From Rhodospirillales bacterium (GTDB lineage: Bacteria > Pseudomonadota > Alphaproteobacteria > Rhodospirillales > Shumkoniaceae), in assembly GCA_018432935.1 (NCBI GenBank), contig JAHDSF010000004.1:1-64000 (forward strand): DNA of 64,000 nt, written 5' to 3'. Every line of letters starts with the position of its first letter. Positions within the stretch are counted from its first letter, which is position 1. Positions 1 through 8,730 of this stretch are shown piece by piece. Under the pieces are notes generated by a model, which did not search any database, was not told the origin of the DNA, and was given only the letters and a program-made list of their open reading frames with translations. The position numbers and the translations under genes were made by a program.

Positions 1-79
1 ATCCGACCGATCGTCTCCACCACCAACATCCCCCCAACCCCGTCCGCCCAAAAACGGGGTTCTGAACCGCTCTCCTCAA

Positions 80-134
80 GGGGGTCAAATTTGGACGCCG
101 ATCACCCCTCAACGGGGGTCACAATTGCACGCCG
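80..134. repeat. Two 21-bp imperfect direct repeats, IS-end-like
   Basis: Positions 80-100 and 114-134 are near copies of each other. Both begin with GGGGGTCA and end in ACGCCG, and their starts are 34 bp apart. Closely spaced GGGGTCAA-type repeats of this kind are common at the ends of IS21-like elements. They abut the start of a transposase remnant. I infer a leftover insertion-sequence end; no complete element is visible. Confidence 0.4.
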
Positions 135-140
135 CTTAAC

Positions 141-770
141 ATCGAAGGAATTGCCGCCGCGGAAGCCCTGCGACGCCTGTATGGGGCCGCCCGTCTTCAC
201 ATCAATCTGCTCCTGCCCTCGTTCAAATTTCGCGAGAAGAAGAGGATTGGCGCTCGGGTCATCAAGCGCTACCACGCCCCGGTGCCGCCGGTTGCGAGGG
301 TTCTGGAACATGGCGGTGTCGAAGAGCTCGACAAGGCGGTGCTGCGACGTCTCCTGACGAACTGTGACCCCCTTCTGCTGCTCGGCGAGGTCAAGGCCGC
401 GCAGATCGACCTCGGTAAACGCGTCGACAAACGAGGCGTCGACGGGGGTGAGGCTGCCGATCCCGCCGTTGTGGACATCCCGGTCCTCACTGACAGCTTG
501 AGGACGGCATGGCGGGAGGGCGAGCGCCGGCCGACACACAAGAGGCCGTATCGTCGCCGCAAGCCGGTACCGCCCTAGGGTGCTCGACACGGTGATGGAT
601 CAGATCAGAGCTTGGCTGGAGCAGACCCCGGCCATGTCAGCGAAGGACGTCCTGGACCGCGTTGTTAGGTTCTATCCCGGCCGGTTCACGGAGGCTCACA
701 TCCGGACCGTCCAGCGCGCCGTCAGGGCCTGGAGGGTGGAACGCGCCCATCAGGTCATCACCGGCATCCT
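141..770 (+). pseudogene. C-terminal remnant of a DDE (integrase-core) transposase, frameshifted
   Basis: Reading the plus strand from 141, one frame gives LLLPSFKFREKKRIGARVIK and then a PVARVLEHGGVEEL segment. This pattern matches the region after the catalytic core of ISNCY-like, Mu-integrase-type transposases. That frame stops near 578. A second frame from about 580 continues with a matching family tail (YPGRFTEAHIRTVQRAVRAW). The catalytic core is missing and the two halves are in different frames, so this is a dead 5'-truncated copy. The family call is from memory of conserved strings and is moderately sure. Confidence 0.6.
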
Positions 771-782
771 CACTGCGGCGCC

Positions 783-820
783 GCTGGTTCAGGCCCTGCC
801 GCGGCAGGGCCTGAACCAGC
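783..820. repeat. 38-bp perfect palindrome
   Basis: Nineteen bases are followed immediately by their exact reverse complement, centred between 801 and 802 on CCGCGG, with no loop. It lies just downstream of the transposase remnant. It could be a fused pair of IS ends or a bidirectional terminator without a T tract. Nothing in the sequence decides between these. Confidence 0.8.
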
Positions 821-867
821 ACGCCTGTCCCCCCGACACATCAATCCTCGGTAACATCCGCTCGTGA

Positions 868-1427
868 GGCAACACGGAGGATCAGTTCCTGGTGTCGGTT
901 GACACTTGCTGTGCGCTCAACGCGAGCGTTCCGCATAGCCTCATTGCCAGGCGCATTGATTTCACATTTCGAACTCCCCTGCACGAGGGCCTCACTCTGG
1001 GTGCACGGACGCTGCGACGGCTACTCGTGGCTGTAGCCGCCGTTTCGTCGAGAACGACGAAGAGGCGGCGCGCCGTCCAATAAAGTTCGGCTTATGGCAC
1101 GTTGATACAGCCCTGCCGATCAGAGCGGGCGGAGCACGTCGGCTCCGCCCTAGAATTCAGACTCCCAATTGCTCGAAACCCTACTGGTCACTTCGCCGAG
1201 ATGGCTTATCGCGAAGTGTCAGCTTTTTGCCTTCGTGAACGGGGCCGGAGGGGCTGACAATCCGGCAGCGCAACGCTGCTCTTCAACCCTGGATTGCTGA
1301 CGAGCTTTGTTCGACGCGCCAGTCCCAGGCTTTCTCCCAGTAATCAGGTGATATGGCACCGGATCGTGACGAGGAGCCGATCGAACGACCTCCGGCGGTT
1401 GAACTGGAAAACGAACTCCTCGTACAA
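868..1427. other. Gene-free stretch
   Basis: Only short overlapping frames without ribosome sites or recognisable motifs are present here. I see no RNA gene or repeat. It is probably decayed mobile-element DNA between the transposase remnant and the fic gene. Confidence 0.4.
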
Positions 1428-2630
1428 TCAAAGGGAGAGCGGCTCGGTACCCTGGTCGAGCAAGACGAGGTACTGCGGGTAAGCGAACAACCTCCCGCGG
1501 CGCTTTCCGGTCGTCTCCCGGACGATTTCCGCCGACGCCATGAGTTCAAACGCCTTGGTAACCGTGGGCACCGATAGCCCCAATTCTTTCGAAGCCGCTC
1601 GAATCGTCAGCATCGGGCGGCGCTGCAGAAGTTCATGAACGCGGAGGGCCGACGCGGCCGATCGACCGAAGCCCCGGATGGTCCGACGGTCTGCGTCGAA
1701 CAGAGCCAGCAGGTGGTGCGCCGTGTCGGCCGCCTGCTCGGCGGTTTCGGCAACCCCGGCGAGGAAGAATTCCATCCATGCCTCCCAGCCACCGGCTTGC
1801 CGCACTTCCTGCAACAAGCGGTAATAGTCGTCACGTCGGTTCTTCAGGAACAGGCTGAGATAGAGGATTGGCTCACGCAGTGCTCCTGCATGGCAGAGGA
1901 TTAGCGTGATCAGCAACCGGCCAAGCCGACCGTTGCCGTCGAGGAAAGGGTGGATCGTCTCGAACTGCACGTGAGCGAGACCGGCTCGGATGAGGGGTGG
2001 GATCGCAGGGTCGTCAGCGTGAAGAAAACGTTCGAAAGCGCCGAGGCATTCGTCAAGTCGGCTGGGAGGCGGCGGAACGAACAAGGCGTTCCCAGGTCGT
2101 GTGCCGCCAATCCAGTTCTGCGACCGGCGAAACTCTCCCGGTTGTTTGCTTGCGCCGCGGCCCGACCTAAGAATGATTTCGTGCATCTCGCGCAACAGGC
2201 GGAGGGACAATGGAAAGCCCCCGCGCATGCGCCGCATGCCGTGTTCGATGGCCGCGACATAGTTCGACACCTCCGCGACGTCATCAATAGGAACCCCCGG
2301 TATCTCGTCGTTCTCGAACAGCAGCAGATCCGAAAGCGACGACTGCGTCCCCTCGATCTGGGAAGATAGCAGGGCCTCCTTGCGGACGTACATGAACAGG
2401 AACAGCGGCATCGATGGCAAGATCGTGGTGACCCCATCCAGCCGACCGACCGCCCCGCGCGCACGATCGTAAAGCGACAGGAACGGCCCAATGCTGAGCG
2501 GAGGATCGGGGGGCAGCGGTGCCGGAACGAAGGCGCGTACCTTCTCGCCGCCCACCGAGTTTTCGACGTATTCTCCCGTCCGGTCGCGCAGTGGTACCGC
2601 CATATGACCGCCATCCTTTAATAAGGCCAT
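1428..2630 (-). CDS. Fic-domain protein with winged-helix C-terminus
   Basis: This is a Fic/DOC family protein, a group that usually transfers AMP from ATP to a hydroxyl of a target protein. The central motif HPFLDGNGRLGR (about residues 225-236) is an intact Fic loop with the catalytic His. An upstream SSQIEGTQS (about residues 89-97) matches the inhibitory S/TxxxE(G/N) helix, so the enzyme is probably self-inhibited. The last 80 residues form a winged-helix-like segment (LTIRAASKELGLSVPTVTKA), as in many 370-400 aa bacterial Fic proteins. The start could be 2630, with AAGGAG directly in front of it, or the internal ATG at 2603. It is a lone gene between mobile-element debris. Its target is unknown, and it may act as a regulator or toxin-like protein (inference). 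Confidence 0.9.
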   Translation of the reverse strand: MALLKDGGHMAVPLRDRTGEYVENSVGGEKVRAFVPAPLPPDPPLSIGPFLSLYDRARGAVGRLDGVTTILPSMPLFLFMYVRKEALLSSQIEGTQSSLSDLLLFENDEIPGVPIDDVAEVSNYVAAIEHGMRRMRGGFPLSLRLLREMHEIILRSGRGASKQPGEFRRSQNWIGGTRPGNALFVPPPPSRLDECLGAFERFLHADDPAIPPLIRAGLAHVQFETIHPFLDGNGRLGRLLITLILCHAGALREPILYLSLFLKNRRDDYYRLLQEVRQAGGWEAWMEFFLAGVAETAEQAADTAHHLLALFDADRRTIRGFGRSAASALRVHELLQRRPMLTIRAASKELGLSVPTVTKAFELMASAEIVRETTGKRRGRLFAYPQYLVLLDQGTEPLSL

Positions 2631-2658
2631 CTCCTTAATAAAGAATATCAGGATTTGG

Positions 2659-2684
2659 TTTAATTACAACGGGTCCTAATTAAA
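2659..2684. promoter_or_regulatory. AT-rich inverted repeat upstream of fic
   Basis: Eight-base arms TTTAATTA and TAATTAAA are separated by 10 bases, inside an AT-rich tract upstream of the fic start on the minus strand. The Fic protein carries a winged helix, so an autoregulatory operator is plausible. That function is inferred from position and symmetry only. Confidence 0.35.
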
Positions 2685-2765
2685 ATCTTAGGCGCATGGC
2701 TGATTTCCGCCATTTTCCAGCCGATCAGGCGACATGAGAGGATCGAGATCATGACGATCCAGCGC

Positions 2766-2798
2766 CACTATCGGAAATGCAAAGGTTATGAAGTTACG
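2766..2798 (+). repeat. 33-bp inverted repeat, left copy
   Basis: This segment matches the reverse complement of 5207-5239 at 30 of 33 positions. The right copy covers the last codons of an IS5-type transposase remnant. The two copies face each other around the IS1595-type transposase and the TumE/antitoxin genes. Confidence 0.75.
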
Positions 2799-2937
2799 CG
2801 GCGATAAGGTCGCAGCAATTTCAATGGCTTGGCGAGCCACTCCCGGGAAGGCCTCGGAAGCCCCCATTTCCGGTGGCACAATATCTTGATTCGGCGGGTT
2901 GCCCGGATTAGCATGCCCGACCCTGCTGGGGACGGGC

Positions 2938-4068
2938 ATGAAGAAGCTGTCGGAGCTTTCGCAGCGGTTCGGGCTGAGCGACACACCAGAGTTCGCGGAG
3001 GTGGTCACGCGCTTCGCCGGCGATGCCGCGGCCCGCGAGTTCCTCGAGGCACTGATCTGGCCTTCCGGTCCGTTCTGCCCGCACTGCGGCAGCGACCATG
3101 TCTGGCGGCACAAGAAGGCCGTCCGCTACAAGCGCCATGCGCGGCTCAGGCACAAGACGAGCCGGTCGTCGCGACCAGGCGTCCTCGAATGCGCCGACTG
3201 CTTCCGTCAGTTCACCGTGACCACCAGGACACCGTTGCATGGCACCAAGCTGCCGCTGCGCAAATGGATCGCGGCGATGTATCTCGTGCTGACGTCGAGC
3301 AAGGGCGTCTCGGCCCGCCTTCTCGGCGTCCACCAGGAGACCGCGTGGAAGATGGGCCACGCGATCCGCGAACTCATGGACACGCGCAATGAGACGGCGC
3401 CGGTGTTGTCCGGCCAGGTCGAGGTGGACGTCAAGCGGATCGGCGGCGCGCCGCGGTTCGCGAAGCACGTCTGGCATCCCCCGGGGAAGGGAACCACCAA
3501 GACGCCGGTGGTGATCGCCGTCGAACGCGGGGGCCAGGTGCGCGCGGCCGTCGTCGCCGGCGAGAGCGCGGCCGATCTCAGGCCGCACATGACGGCCGTC
3601 ATCGATCCTTCGGCCCACATCATGAGCGACGGCGACAAGGCGACCGCCTCCGTCGCGAAGGGCTTCGCGCGGCACGATGCCGTGAACCACTCCACCAAGG
3701 AGTTCGTGAGGAAGGAGCGGATCAAGGGCAAGAAGGTCAAGGTCCACTCGAACACCGCGGACGCCTTCGGCAGCCAGCTCGAGCGGGCCAAGATCGGCGT
3801 CTACCACCGGCTCAGCGAGAAGCACCTGCAGCGATACGTCAACGAAGTGGCGTTCCGCTGGAACCATCGCCACTCCGAGACGATCGTGACCACGAACGGC
3901 GAGCAGAAGCAGGTCATGCAGATGGATCCCCTCGCCGACCAGCTCGCGGAGCTGCTCAAGCATGCCGTGGGCCGGCAGATCCGCATGCGCCGGAAGGAAG
4001 GGCTGTGGTGGCCTTCGCCGATATCCGCGGGGTTCCGGCCACCCCCTCCCAACACCGTCGCGGGTTGA
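2938..4068 (+). CDS. IS1595-family transposase
   Basis: This is a transposase of the IS1595 (ISXO2-like) family. An N-terminal zinc ribbon is present, with FCPHCG near residue 45 and a second Cys pair LECADC near residue 85. The DDE-type acidic residues can be followed in EVDVKRIGG, MSDGDKAT and HSNTADAF, the last carrying the Asn that replaces Glu in this family. WNHRHS lies toward the end. I chose the ATG at 2938 (MKKLSELSQRFG); an upstream ATG at 2899 would add 13 residues. At about 376 aa it looks full length and potentially active. I could not find convincing terminal inverted repeats next to it, so element limits are not given. It runs toward the toxin gene 22 bp downstream. Confidence 0.9.
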   Translation: MKKLSELSQRFGLSDTPEFAEVVTRFAGDAAAREFLEALIWPSGPFCPHCGSDHVWRHKKAVRYKRHARLRHKTSRSSRPGVLECADCFRQFTVTTRTPLHGTKLPLRKWIAAMYLVLTSSKGVSARLLGVHQETAWKMGHAIRELMDTRNETAPVLSGQVEVDVKRIGGAPRFAKHVWHPPGKGTTKTPVVIAVERGGQVRAAVVAGESAADLRPHMTAVIDPSAHIMSDGDKATASVAKGFARHDAVNHSTKEFVRKERIKGKKVKVHSNTADAFGSQLERAKIGVYHRLSEKHLQRYVNEVAFRWNHRHSETIVTTNGEQKQVMQMDPLADQLAELLKHAVGRQIRMRRKEGLWWPSPISAGFRPPPPNTVAG

Positions 4069-4072
4069 TTTG

Positions 4073-4091
4073 TATATCAAAGAGTGATATA
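4073..4091. promoter_or_regulatory. Operator-like inverted repeat at the toxin-antitoxin start
   Basis: TATATCA and TGATATA form a perfect 7-base inverted repeat with a 5-base spacer. It overlaps the first base of the toxin start codon. Toxin-antitoxin operons commonly repress themselves through such sites, so this is the likely binding site of the HTH antitoxin encoded downstream (inference). Confidence 0.5.
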
Positions 4092-4492
4092 TGATGGATG
4101 ACAAGCTGGAGCGGTTGCTCGCCTACCATCGAAGACGCTACTGGCTGACGAACGGCTGGAGTATTTGGCTGCGGGTATGGAAGGTCGAGGTAACGCCGCA
4201 GAGACCTCACGGGCTCAGGTATTCCTTTAGCTTGCATGACGTCGACAAGGAGAGGCTTCTTGGGTTTGACAACGCCGACCGGATCCCGGAGACCGTGGAG
4301 CATGATCATCGGCATGCTTTTCGATGCACCAGCACGCGCCGGCCATACCAGTTCGTTGATGGAGACCGGCTGCTTGCCGACTTCATCGCCGCTGTGAACG
4401 CGGCATGCCGGAATGAAGGCGTTTCGTTCGACATCGATTACGAGGACATCATCGGCGCAGACGAGGAATGCCATGGTGAAGAATCTGAATGA
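4091..4492 (+). CDS. TumE-type toxin (DUF6516-like)
   Basis: This 133-residue protein is rich in aromatic and charged residues (HRRRYWLTNGWSIWLRVWKV, then HDHRHAF). It resembles the DUF6516/TumE family of small toxins. Toxin-first gene order with a 120-aa HTH partner overlapping its 3' end by 20 bp fits that family. A second in-frame ATG at 4094 is an equally good start. The biochemical activity cannot be read from the sequence. The module may stabilise the island; this is inferred from family behaviour. Confidence 0.65.
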   Translation: MMDDKLERLLAYHRRRYWLTNGWSIWLRVWKVEVTPQRPHGLRYSFSLHDVDKERLLGFDNADRIPETVEHDHRHAFRCTSTRRPYQFVDGDRLLADFIAAVNAACRNEGVSFDIDYEDIIGADEECHGEESE

Positions 4493-4835
4493 ATTGGAGC
4501 AGGAACTTCGCGCCGTGGTCCGCGGTGAACGGGAGCCATCCCCGCCGCCCGAGATCAGCGAGCCGAAAGACCTCCTCAGCGTTGTTCGTGCCAACCTCGG
4601 CCTGCTGGTGAAGATCGCCCAGGAGCGGCCTGAAACCGTCTCACAGCTCGCCGCTTTGACCGGCCGGGCGCAATCCAACGTGTCGCGATCCCTTCAGGAC
4701 CTCGCCCGTCATGGTCTGGTCAGAATGGTCCGGGAGGGGAAGCAGATCAGGCCGGTGCTCGCCGCCACTGAGGTCAGGCTCGACCTGAATGATGGGTCGT
4801 GCCGCCTTTTGCCGCATGCCGCGGCAGCCGAGTAG
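4473..4835 (+). CDS. HTH antitoxin/regulator partner of TumE-type toxin
   Basis: A 120-residue protein whose central part (VSQLAALTGRAQSNVSRSLQ, about residues 54-73) is a clear MarR/ArsR-like winged helix-turn-helix. It is followed by LARHGLVRMVREGKQIRP, the recognition wing. It begins inside the toxin gene (20-bp overlap), so the two are translationally coupled. It resembles the HVO_A0114-type DNA-binding proteins that accompany DUF6516 toxins. It probably neutralises the toxin and represses the operon through the inverted repeat at 4073-4091 (inference). Confidence 0.7.
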   Translation: MVKNLNELEQELRAVVRGEREPSPPPEISEPKDLLSVVRANLGLLVKIAQERPETVSQLAALTGRAQSNVSRSLQDLARHGLVRMVREGKQIRPVLAATEVRLDLNDGSCRLLPHAAAAE

Positions 4836-4849
4836 GCGCCGAACGAACG

Positions 4850-5053
4850 CTACTGACGGGCCTTGTCGGAGGCCCGTCTTCTCACGCGTTCGAAGAACCT
4901 GTCCAGATCCTGATCTGACGTAATCCGCGTGAAGTCGCCGCAGGCGATCGCCGCGCGGCCCTCCGCGATGATCTCGATCATTGCCTTCGCGCGGGTCTTC
5001 GGCGGCACGGCCGCAGTCTCCGCGCAATCCTTTTGACTTCTCGCCCGCACCAT
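4850..5053 (-). CDS. Small hypothetical protein
   Basis: A possible 67-residue protein convergent with the antitoxin gene and 14 bp from its end. The C-terminal half (GDFTRITSDQDLDRFFERVR) looks like the tail of small antitoxin-like proteins, but no DNA-binding fold is clear and no partner toxin is adjacent. It could be a remnant. The first ATG is used; an internal Met at residue 25 is an alternative. Confidence 0.35.
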   Translation of the reverse strand: MVRARSQKDCAETAAVPPKTRAKAMIEIIAEGRAAIACGDFTRITSDQDLDRFFERVRRRASDKARQ

Positions 5054-5206
5054 CCCCTGCTTCCTCCATGGCCACCTTGTTCTCCAATATGGCGGCGGAG
5101 GCCGTCAAGCGCGAGACCAGGGCAACGACGCACGCTCGCCAGGCGTGCTCGCGTTATGCGTTTTACTATCATCGGATGGCGCTACCACCTATTGTAGGTC
5201 GTGTGA

Positions 5207-5239
5207 CGAAACTTTATGACCTTTGCATTTCCGATAGTG
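5207..5239 (-). repeat. 33-bp inverted repeat, right copy
   Basis: Matches the reverse complement of 2766-2798 with three mismatches. It encodes the final residues (SLSEMQRS) of the IS5-type remnant and then runs past its stop codon, so it is probably an IS5-type 3' end. Confidence 0.75.
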
Positions 5240-5400
5240 ACTCGATCCAGACGTGCGCCTGGACAAGGTCTCCGGCGCGGTCGAATACGGTGTCGAGCCG
5301 GCGGTAGCGGCCGAGCCAGGCGAACGTGCGCTCGACGACCCAGCGGATGCCGGCGGGCCGGAACCGGCTGTCAATGCCGACTGAACTTTCCCCACTTCTG
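5214..5400 (-). pseudogene. IS5-family transposase C-terminal remnant
   Basis: The minus strand encodes RWVVERTFAWLGRYRRLDTV, the hallmark C-terminal block of IS5-family transposases. It then ends in AHVWIESLSEMQRS. Only about 50-60 residues survive; the DDE core is absent. It lies outside the inverted-repeat-bounded region that holds the toxin-antitoxin pair. Confidence 0.8.
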
Positions 5401-5527
5401 GGGAGGATTACTCCGGCACTGACAACCGGCCATCGGAACCGCCGCATCGGGCCGCCACGACATGGATGTCGTGCTCGAGGGCGGCCGTGGCGAAAGGTTC
5501 ACCGGAATAGCGAGATCGCGATTGTGA

Positions 5528-5790
5528 TCAACATTGACGTGATCGAGACAGCGACCGCCGTGGTCTGGCGTCCGCAAGGCAGTATTCCTGGTGCCACAGA
5601 CGCTGGCCGCCACGACGTCTCAGCGGCAGCGCCTCGCGTTGGCCGCACTTCGAGCCAGGCGAAGCCGTTAGGCCAGCGGCACGCAAGCAGGCAGTCCTCG
5701 CAGACCAGATCGGTCGCGACGACAGCGTGGAACTCAACGATGGATTTCGGTAAACCTTGCATCCAGGGGAGGGTCATGCCCCTGGCTGAG
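5528..5790 (-). pseudogene. IS1595-family transposase N-terminal remnant
   Basis: One minus-strand frame reads LVCEDCLLACRWPNGFAWLE, typical of the start of IS1595 transposases (xxWPxGFxCPxC zinc ribbon). A neighbouring frame continues with GQREALPLRRR, which normally follows directly. The frame switch and the missing catalytic part mark it as a dead fragment. It is not a piece of the 2938-4068 gene, because the sequences differ. Confidence 0.6.
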
Positions 5791-6142
5791 ACAGCGGCAT
5801 GTAGCCCTTGCGGGCGCAACGCGCGGCGCGCGAGCGGATCAGATCGGCCAAGCGGGGGTACCTGTAGCCGGCATCCCAAAACAGGGTAGCACCCCACCGC
5901 GAGCAAAGATCGTCAAAAACCTGAGATCCCTGCTCGTCCCAGTAGCCCGTCGAGCCGTAGCGGACATAGCCGCCATTATCTCCGCTCGAGTAATCGATCT
6001 CGACACGCTCGCCACGGTCATCCTGGTACGCGAGGCGAACATGGTTGCGTGCGATCTCCGTGATCGTGATTCCCACTTTATTGAGCGCGCGGGTGATGGC
6101 TGCCTTCCTTGCTATCTCACTGCGGTCGATGTCCATACTCAT
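5774..6142 (-). CDS. Hypothetical protein, 122 aa
   Basis: An intact small gene with a good AGGAAGG ribosome site just upstream of the ATG at 6142. The N-terminus (MSMDIDRSEIARKAAITRAL) is helical and charged; a middle part is rich in Gly and Tyr (SSGDNGGYVRYGSTGYWDEQ). I do not recognise the family. Its 3' end abuts the IS1595 remnant, so the original C-terminus may have been altered by insertion. Confidence 0.5.
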   Translation of the reverse strand: MSMDIDRSEIARKAAITRALNKVGITITEIARNHVRLAYQDDRGERVEIDYSSGDNGGYVRYGSTGYWDEQGSQVFDDLCSRWGATLFWDAGYRYPRLADLIRSRAARCARKGYMPLSQPGA

Positions 6143-6678
6143 AGGTTCCTTCCTGTTCCTGCTTGGCGGAACCCACCGTCCCGCCTCCGAAAGGGAGATG
6201 GGTCCGATTGGCAGGTTGGTGCTCGTTGCTTATTCGTGATGCCATGCCGAATCGGGAACACATGCGGCGCACCAGACAGAAAATGAGCTCTTTCCTTGAT
6301 ATGCACCGGCCCTCGGCTGTGGCACCGGCAAGGCCATACGACCGCTGTTGCGAAGGGTTTCAGATGCCGGCCGTGGGACGGGCATCGGAGCGAGCTTCTC
6401 GGGCCGGCGTCCGGAAGCCTCCAGGGAAGGAACCCGCGGGCCGGTGGGGCTCTATGGGGATTTCTGCTGAGGAAGGGGATGCTTGCGACGTTGGTCGGGG
6501 ATGCGACCGCGGCCGTGGTGGGCTCCTGGTGGCCTGTGAGCGCGGGACTGTCGTCGACGCTGCCGTCGGCTGATACTTTCGGGCGTGCACGGCGGCCCGG
6601 ATCCGGCGAGGAGCAGCGATGCGGCAGCGGCGGTCTGATGCCGACGGCGATCTCCGCCGGATAGGGCGGCGACGAGCG
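6143..6678. other. Tail of the IS91-like element; no gene supported
   Basis: No convincing coding region is found. The stretch lies downstream of the IS91-type transposase remnant and probably contains that element's terminal region. Overlapping G/C-rich open frames on both strands lack ribosome sites and known motifs. Confidence 0.35.
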
Positions 6679-7857
6679 TCATGACGGCCTGATCCCGTCC
6701 TCGGGTGGGGCGCGTGGACAGCAGCCGCGTTCGAAGATCTCGACGATGATCATGCGGCCACCGCAGCAGGAGCATGGCGAGCGGTGGTCCGGGACGGCAG
6801 CAGCGTCGGCAACGTCGTCGCCTTCCGCTGGAGGTTCGGGGGCGGCGATGAGTTCCCTGGCGCGGGCGACGTTGGCCTTGCAGGCGGCGGTGGCGAGCAG
6901 GCCGTAGTGGCGGATGCGGTGGAAGCCCTTGGGGAGGACGTGGAGGAGGAAGCGGCGGATGAACTCGTCGGTCGCCAGGGTCATGGTGCGGTAGCGCTCA
7001 CCGCCGTCGTGGCGGTAGTCCTTGTAGCGGAAGGTGACGCCGCGCTCGTCGCAGGCAAGCAGCCTGGAGTTGGCGATAGCGACCGGTGGGTGTAGCGGGC
7101 GAGGTAGGCGAGCAGGGCCTGCGGCCCGGCGAAGGGTCGCTTGGCGTAGACGAACCAGTTCTTCCTGCGCAGCGGCGCGAGGTGATCGGCGAAGGCGTCG
7201 CGGTCGTGCAGGTCCGCGTGCTCGTTGAGGAACGCGAGCCGCCCTGCCGCATGGGCCAGGCTGAGCTTGTCCAGCATCAGCCGGCGGAACAGCCTGGAGA
7301 GGACCCGCACTGGCAGGAAGGCAGGCGATCCAGCGCGACCTGTCGAGGGCGATGCCGCCGCCGGGGACGATCATGTGGACGTGGGCATGGTGGGTCATCG
7401 CCGAGCCCCAGGTGTGGAGCACGGCGGTGATGCCGATGCGGGCGCCGAGGTGCCTGGGATCGGCGGCGATAGTAAGCAGGGTCTCGGATGCTGCGCGGAA
7501 CAGGAGGTCGTAGACGACGGCCTTGTTCTGCCAGGCGATGCCGGCGAGTTCGGCGGGCAGCGTGAAGACGAGGTGGAAGTAGCCGACCGGCAGCAGGTCG
7601 GCCTCGCGGGCGGCGAGCCAGTCCTTCGCCGCGGCGCCCTGGCACTTGGGGCAATGGCGGTTGCGGCAGGAGTTGTAGGCGATGCGGCGGTGGCCGCAGT
7701 CCTCGCACGCCTCGACATGGCCGCCGAGGGCGGCGGTGCGACAGTCCTCGATCGCCGCCATCACCTTGAGCTGGCCGAGGCTCGCATGGCCGGCATTGGC
7801 CGCGCGCCACGCGGCTCCATGGTCGCGGAAGATGTCCGCGACCTCGATCCCGGCCAT
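6679..7857 (-). pseudogene. IS91-family transposase with two compensating frameshifts
   Basis: The N-terminal half has the IS91-type zinc finger (ACEDCGHRRIAYNSCRNRHC) and the HUH-like MTHHAHVHMIVPGGG. After RWIAC, near 7325, the reading frame shifts; the sequence continues in a second frame (VLSRLFRRLMLDKLSLAHAA to LARYTHR). Near 7085 a single missing G returns it to the first frame (VAIANSRLLACDERGVTFRY). The C-terminus has CSCCGG. Reading across both shifts gives a nearly full-length IS91 transposase, so decay is recent or the shifts are sequencing errors in G/C-rich DNA. A tyrosine recombinase fragment lies directly upstream, as in many IS91 relatives. Confidence 0.8.
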
Positions 7858-7869
7858 GGCAGCGGCGGC

Positions 7870-8450
7870 TTACGCCGGCGGCTCGGGCCTCCTCGCCGTC
7901 AGCGGCGCCAGCCGGTCGAGCGGGCTCATCACCGCGCGGATCGTGTTGGTGGCGACCCGGGTGTAGATGGCGGTGGTGTCGAGCTTGGCGTGGCCGAGCA
8001 GCACCTGGATCACGCGGACGTCGATGTTCTGCTCGAGCAGGTGGGTGGCGAAGCTCTGCCGCAGGGTGTGCGGCGTCACCCGCTTCTCGATCTCGGCCGC
8101 CGCGGCGGCGGCATGGACCACCCGGTTGAACTGGCGGGTGGTCAGCGGCTGCATCGGGTCGCGTCCCGGGAACAGCCACACCGCCGGCCGGGCGATCCGC
8201 CACCAGTCGCGCAGCAGCTCGAGCAGCTGTGCGGACAGCATGGCGTAGCGGTCCTTGCGGCCCTTGCCCTGCTCGATGCGGAGCAGCATGCGCTGGGAAT
8301 CGATGTCGGCGACCTTGAGCGCCACCACCTCGGAGACCCGCAGGCCCCCCCGCAGGCCGCGGCGAGCGCCGCCCTGTACTTCGGCCCCGGCGCCGCCTCC
8401 AGCAGACGGGCGACCTCCTCCGGGCGCGCGCCGCACCACGCCGGTGACAA
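7870..8450 (-). pseudogene. Broken tyrosine recombinase (IS91-associated)
   Basis: The C-terminal catalytic part is clear: LRVSEVVALKVADI with the first Arg, HTLRQSFATHLLEQ (HxxR), LLGHAKLDTTAIYTRV with the nucleophile Tyr. The N-terminal part (EVARLLEAAPGPKYRAALAA) is in another frame; the switch coincides with a run of seven C at about 8345-8351. The usual SAM-like N-terminal domain is missing, so the gene is truncated as well as frameshifted. Confidence 0.75.
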
Positions 8451-8529
8451 CGTACGAAAAACTCTGTTGTGCGCTGACTCATGGGGCCTACCTCGCCCTC
8501 AGGATCACCCCTGGAAGAGGCATCCGCAA

Positions 8530-8730
8530 ATGTCCAGTAATGACGACGACGACATGCTCTTCTTCAAGATCGAGGAGCTCGCAACACGCACGCGCCGGAG
8601 CGTCCGGACACTCGAGCGACACATCGAGTGCGGACTCCTGAAGAAGGCATCGCCGCCCCGCAAGCGCATCCTGATCGCGCGCGAGGAAGTCCTCAGCTAC
8701 GAGGACCGGATGCGCCGGGGGCTCGTCTGA
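8530..8730 (+). CDS. AlpA/MerR-like small DNA-binding protein
   Basis: A 66-residue protein. The core FKIEELATRTRRSVRTLERH, followed by an IECGLL...RILIAREEVLSYEDRM segment, fits the small excisionase-like winged helix fold: HTH, then a wing, then a helix ending in an arginine-rich tail. The DDDD stretch after the start is unusual. It precedes the large recombinase by about 270 bp on the same strand and may regulate it or direct its action (inference). Confidence 0.6.
   Translation: MSSNDDDDMLFFKIEELATRTRRSVRTLERHIECGLLKKASPPRKRILIAREEVLSYEDRMRRGLV

Noticed and set aside
2892..4065. GCGGGTTG on both sides of the IS1595-type transposase as an 8-bp target duplication
   Set aside because: The length fits the family, but no matching terminal inverted repeats lie inside the two copies. 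An 8-bp match between two windows of this size is not unlikely by chance.
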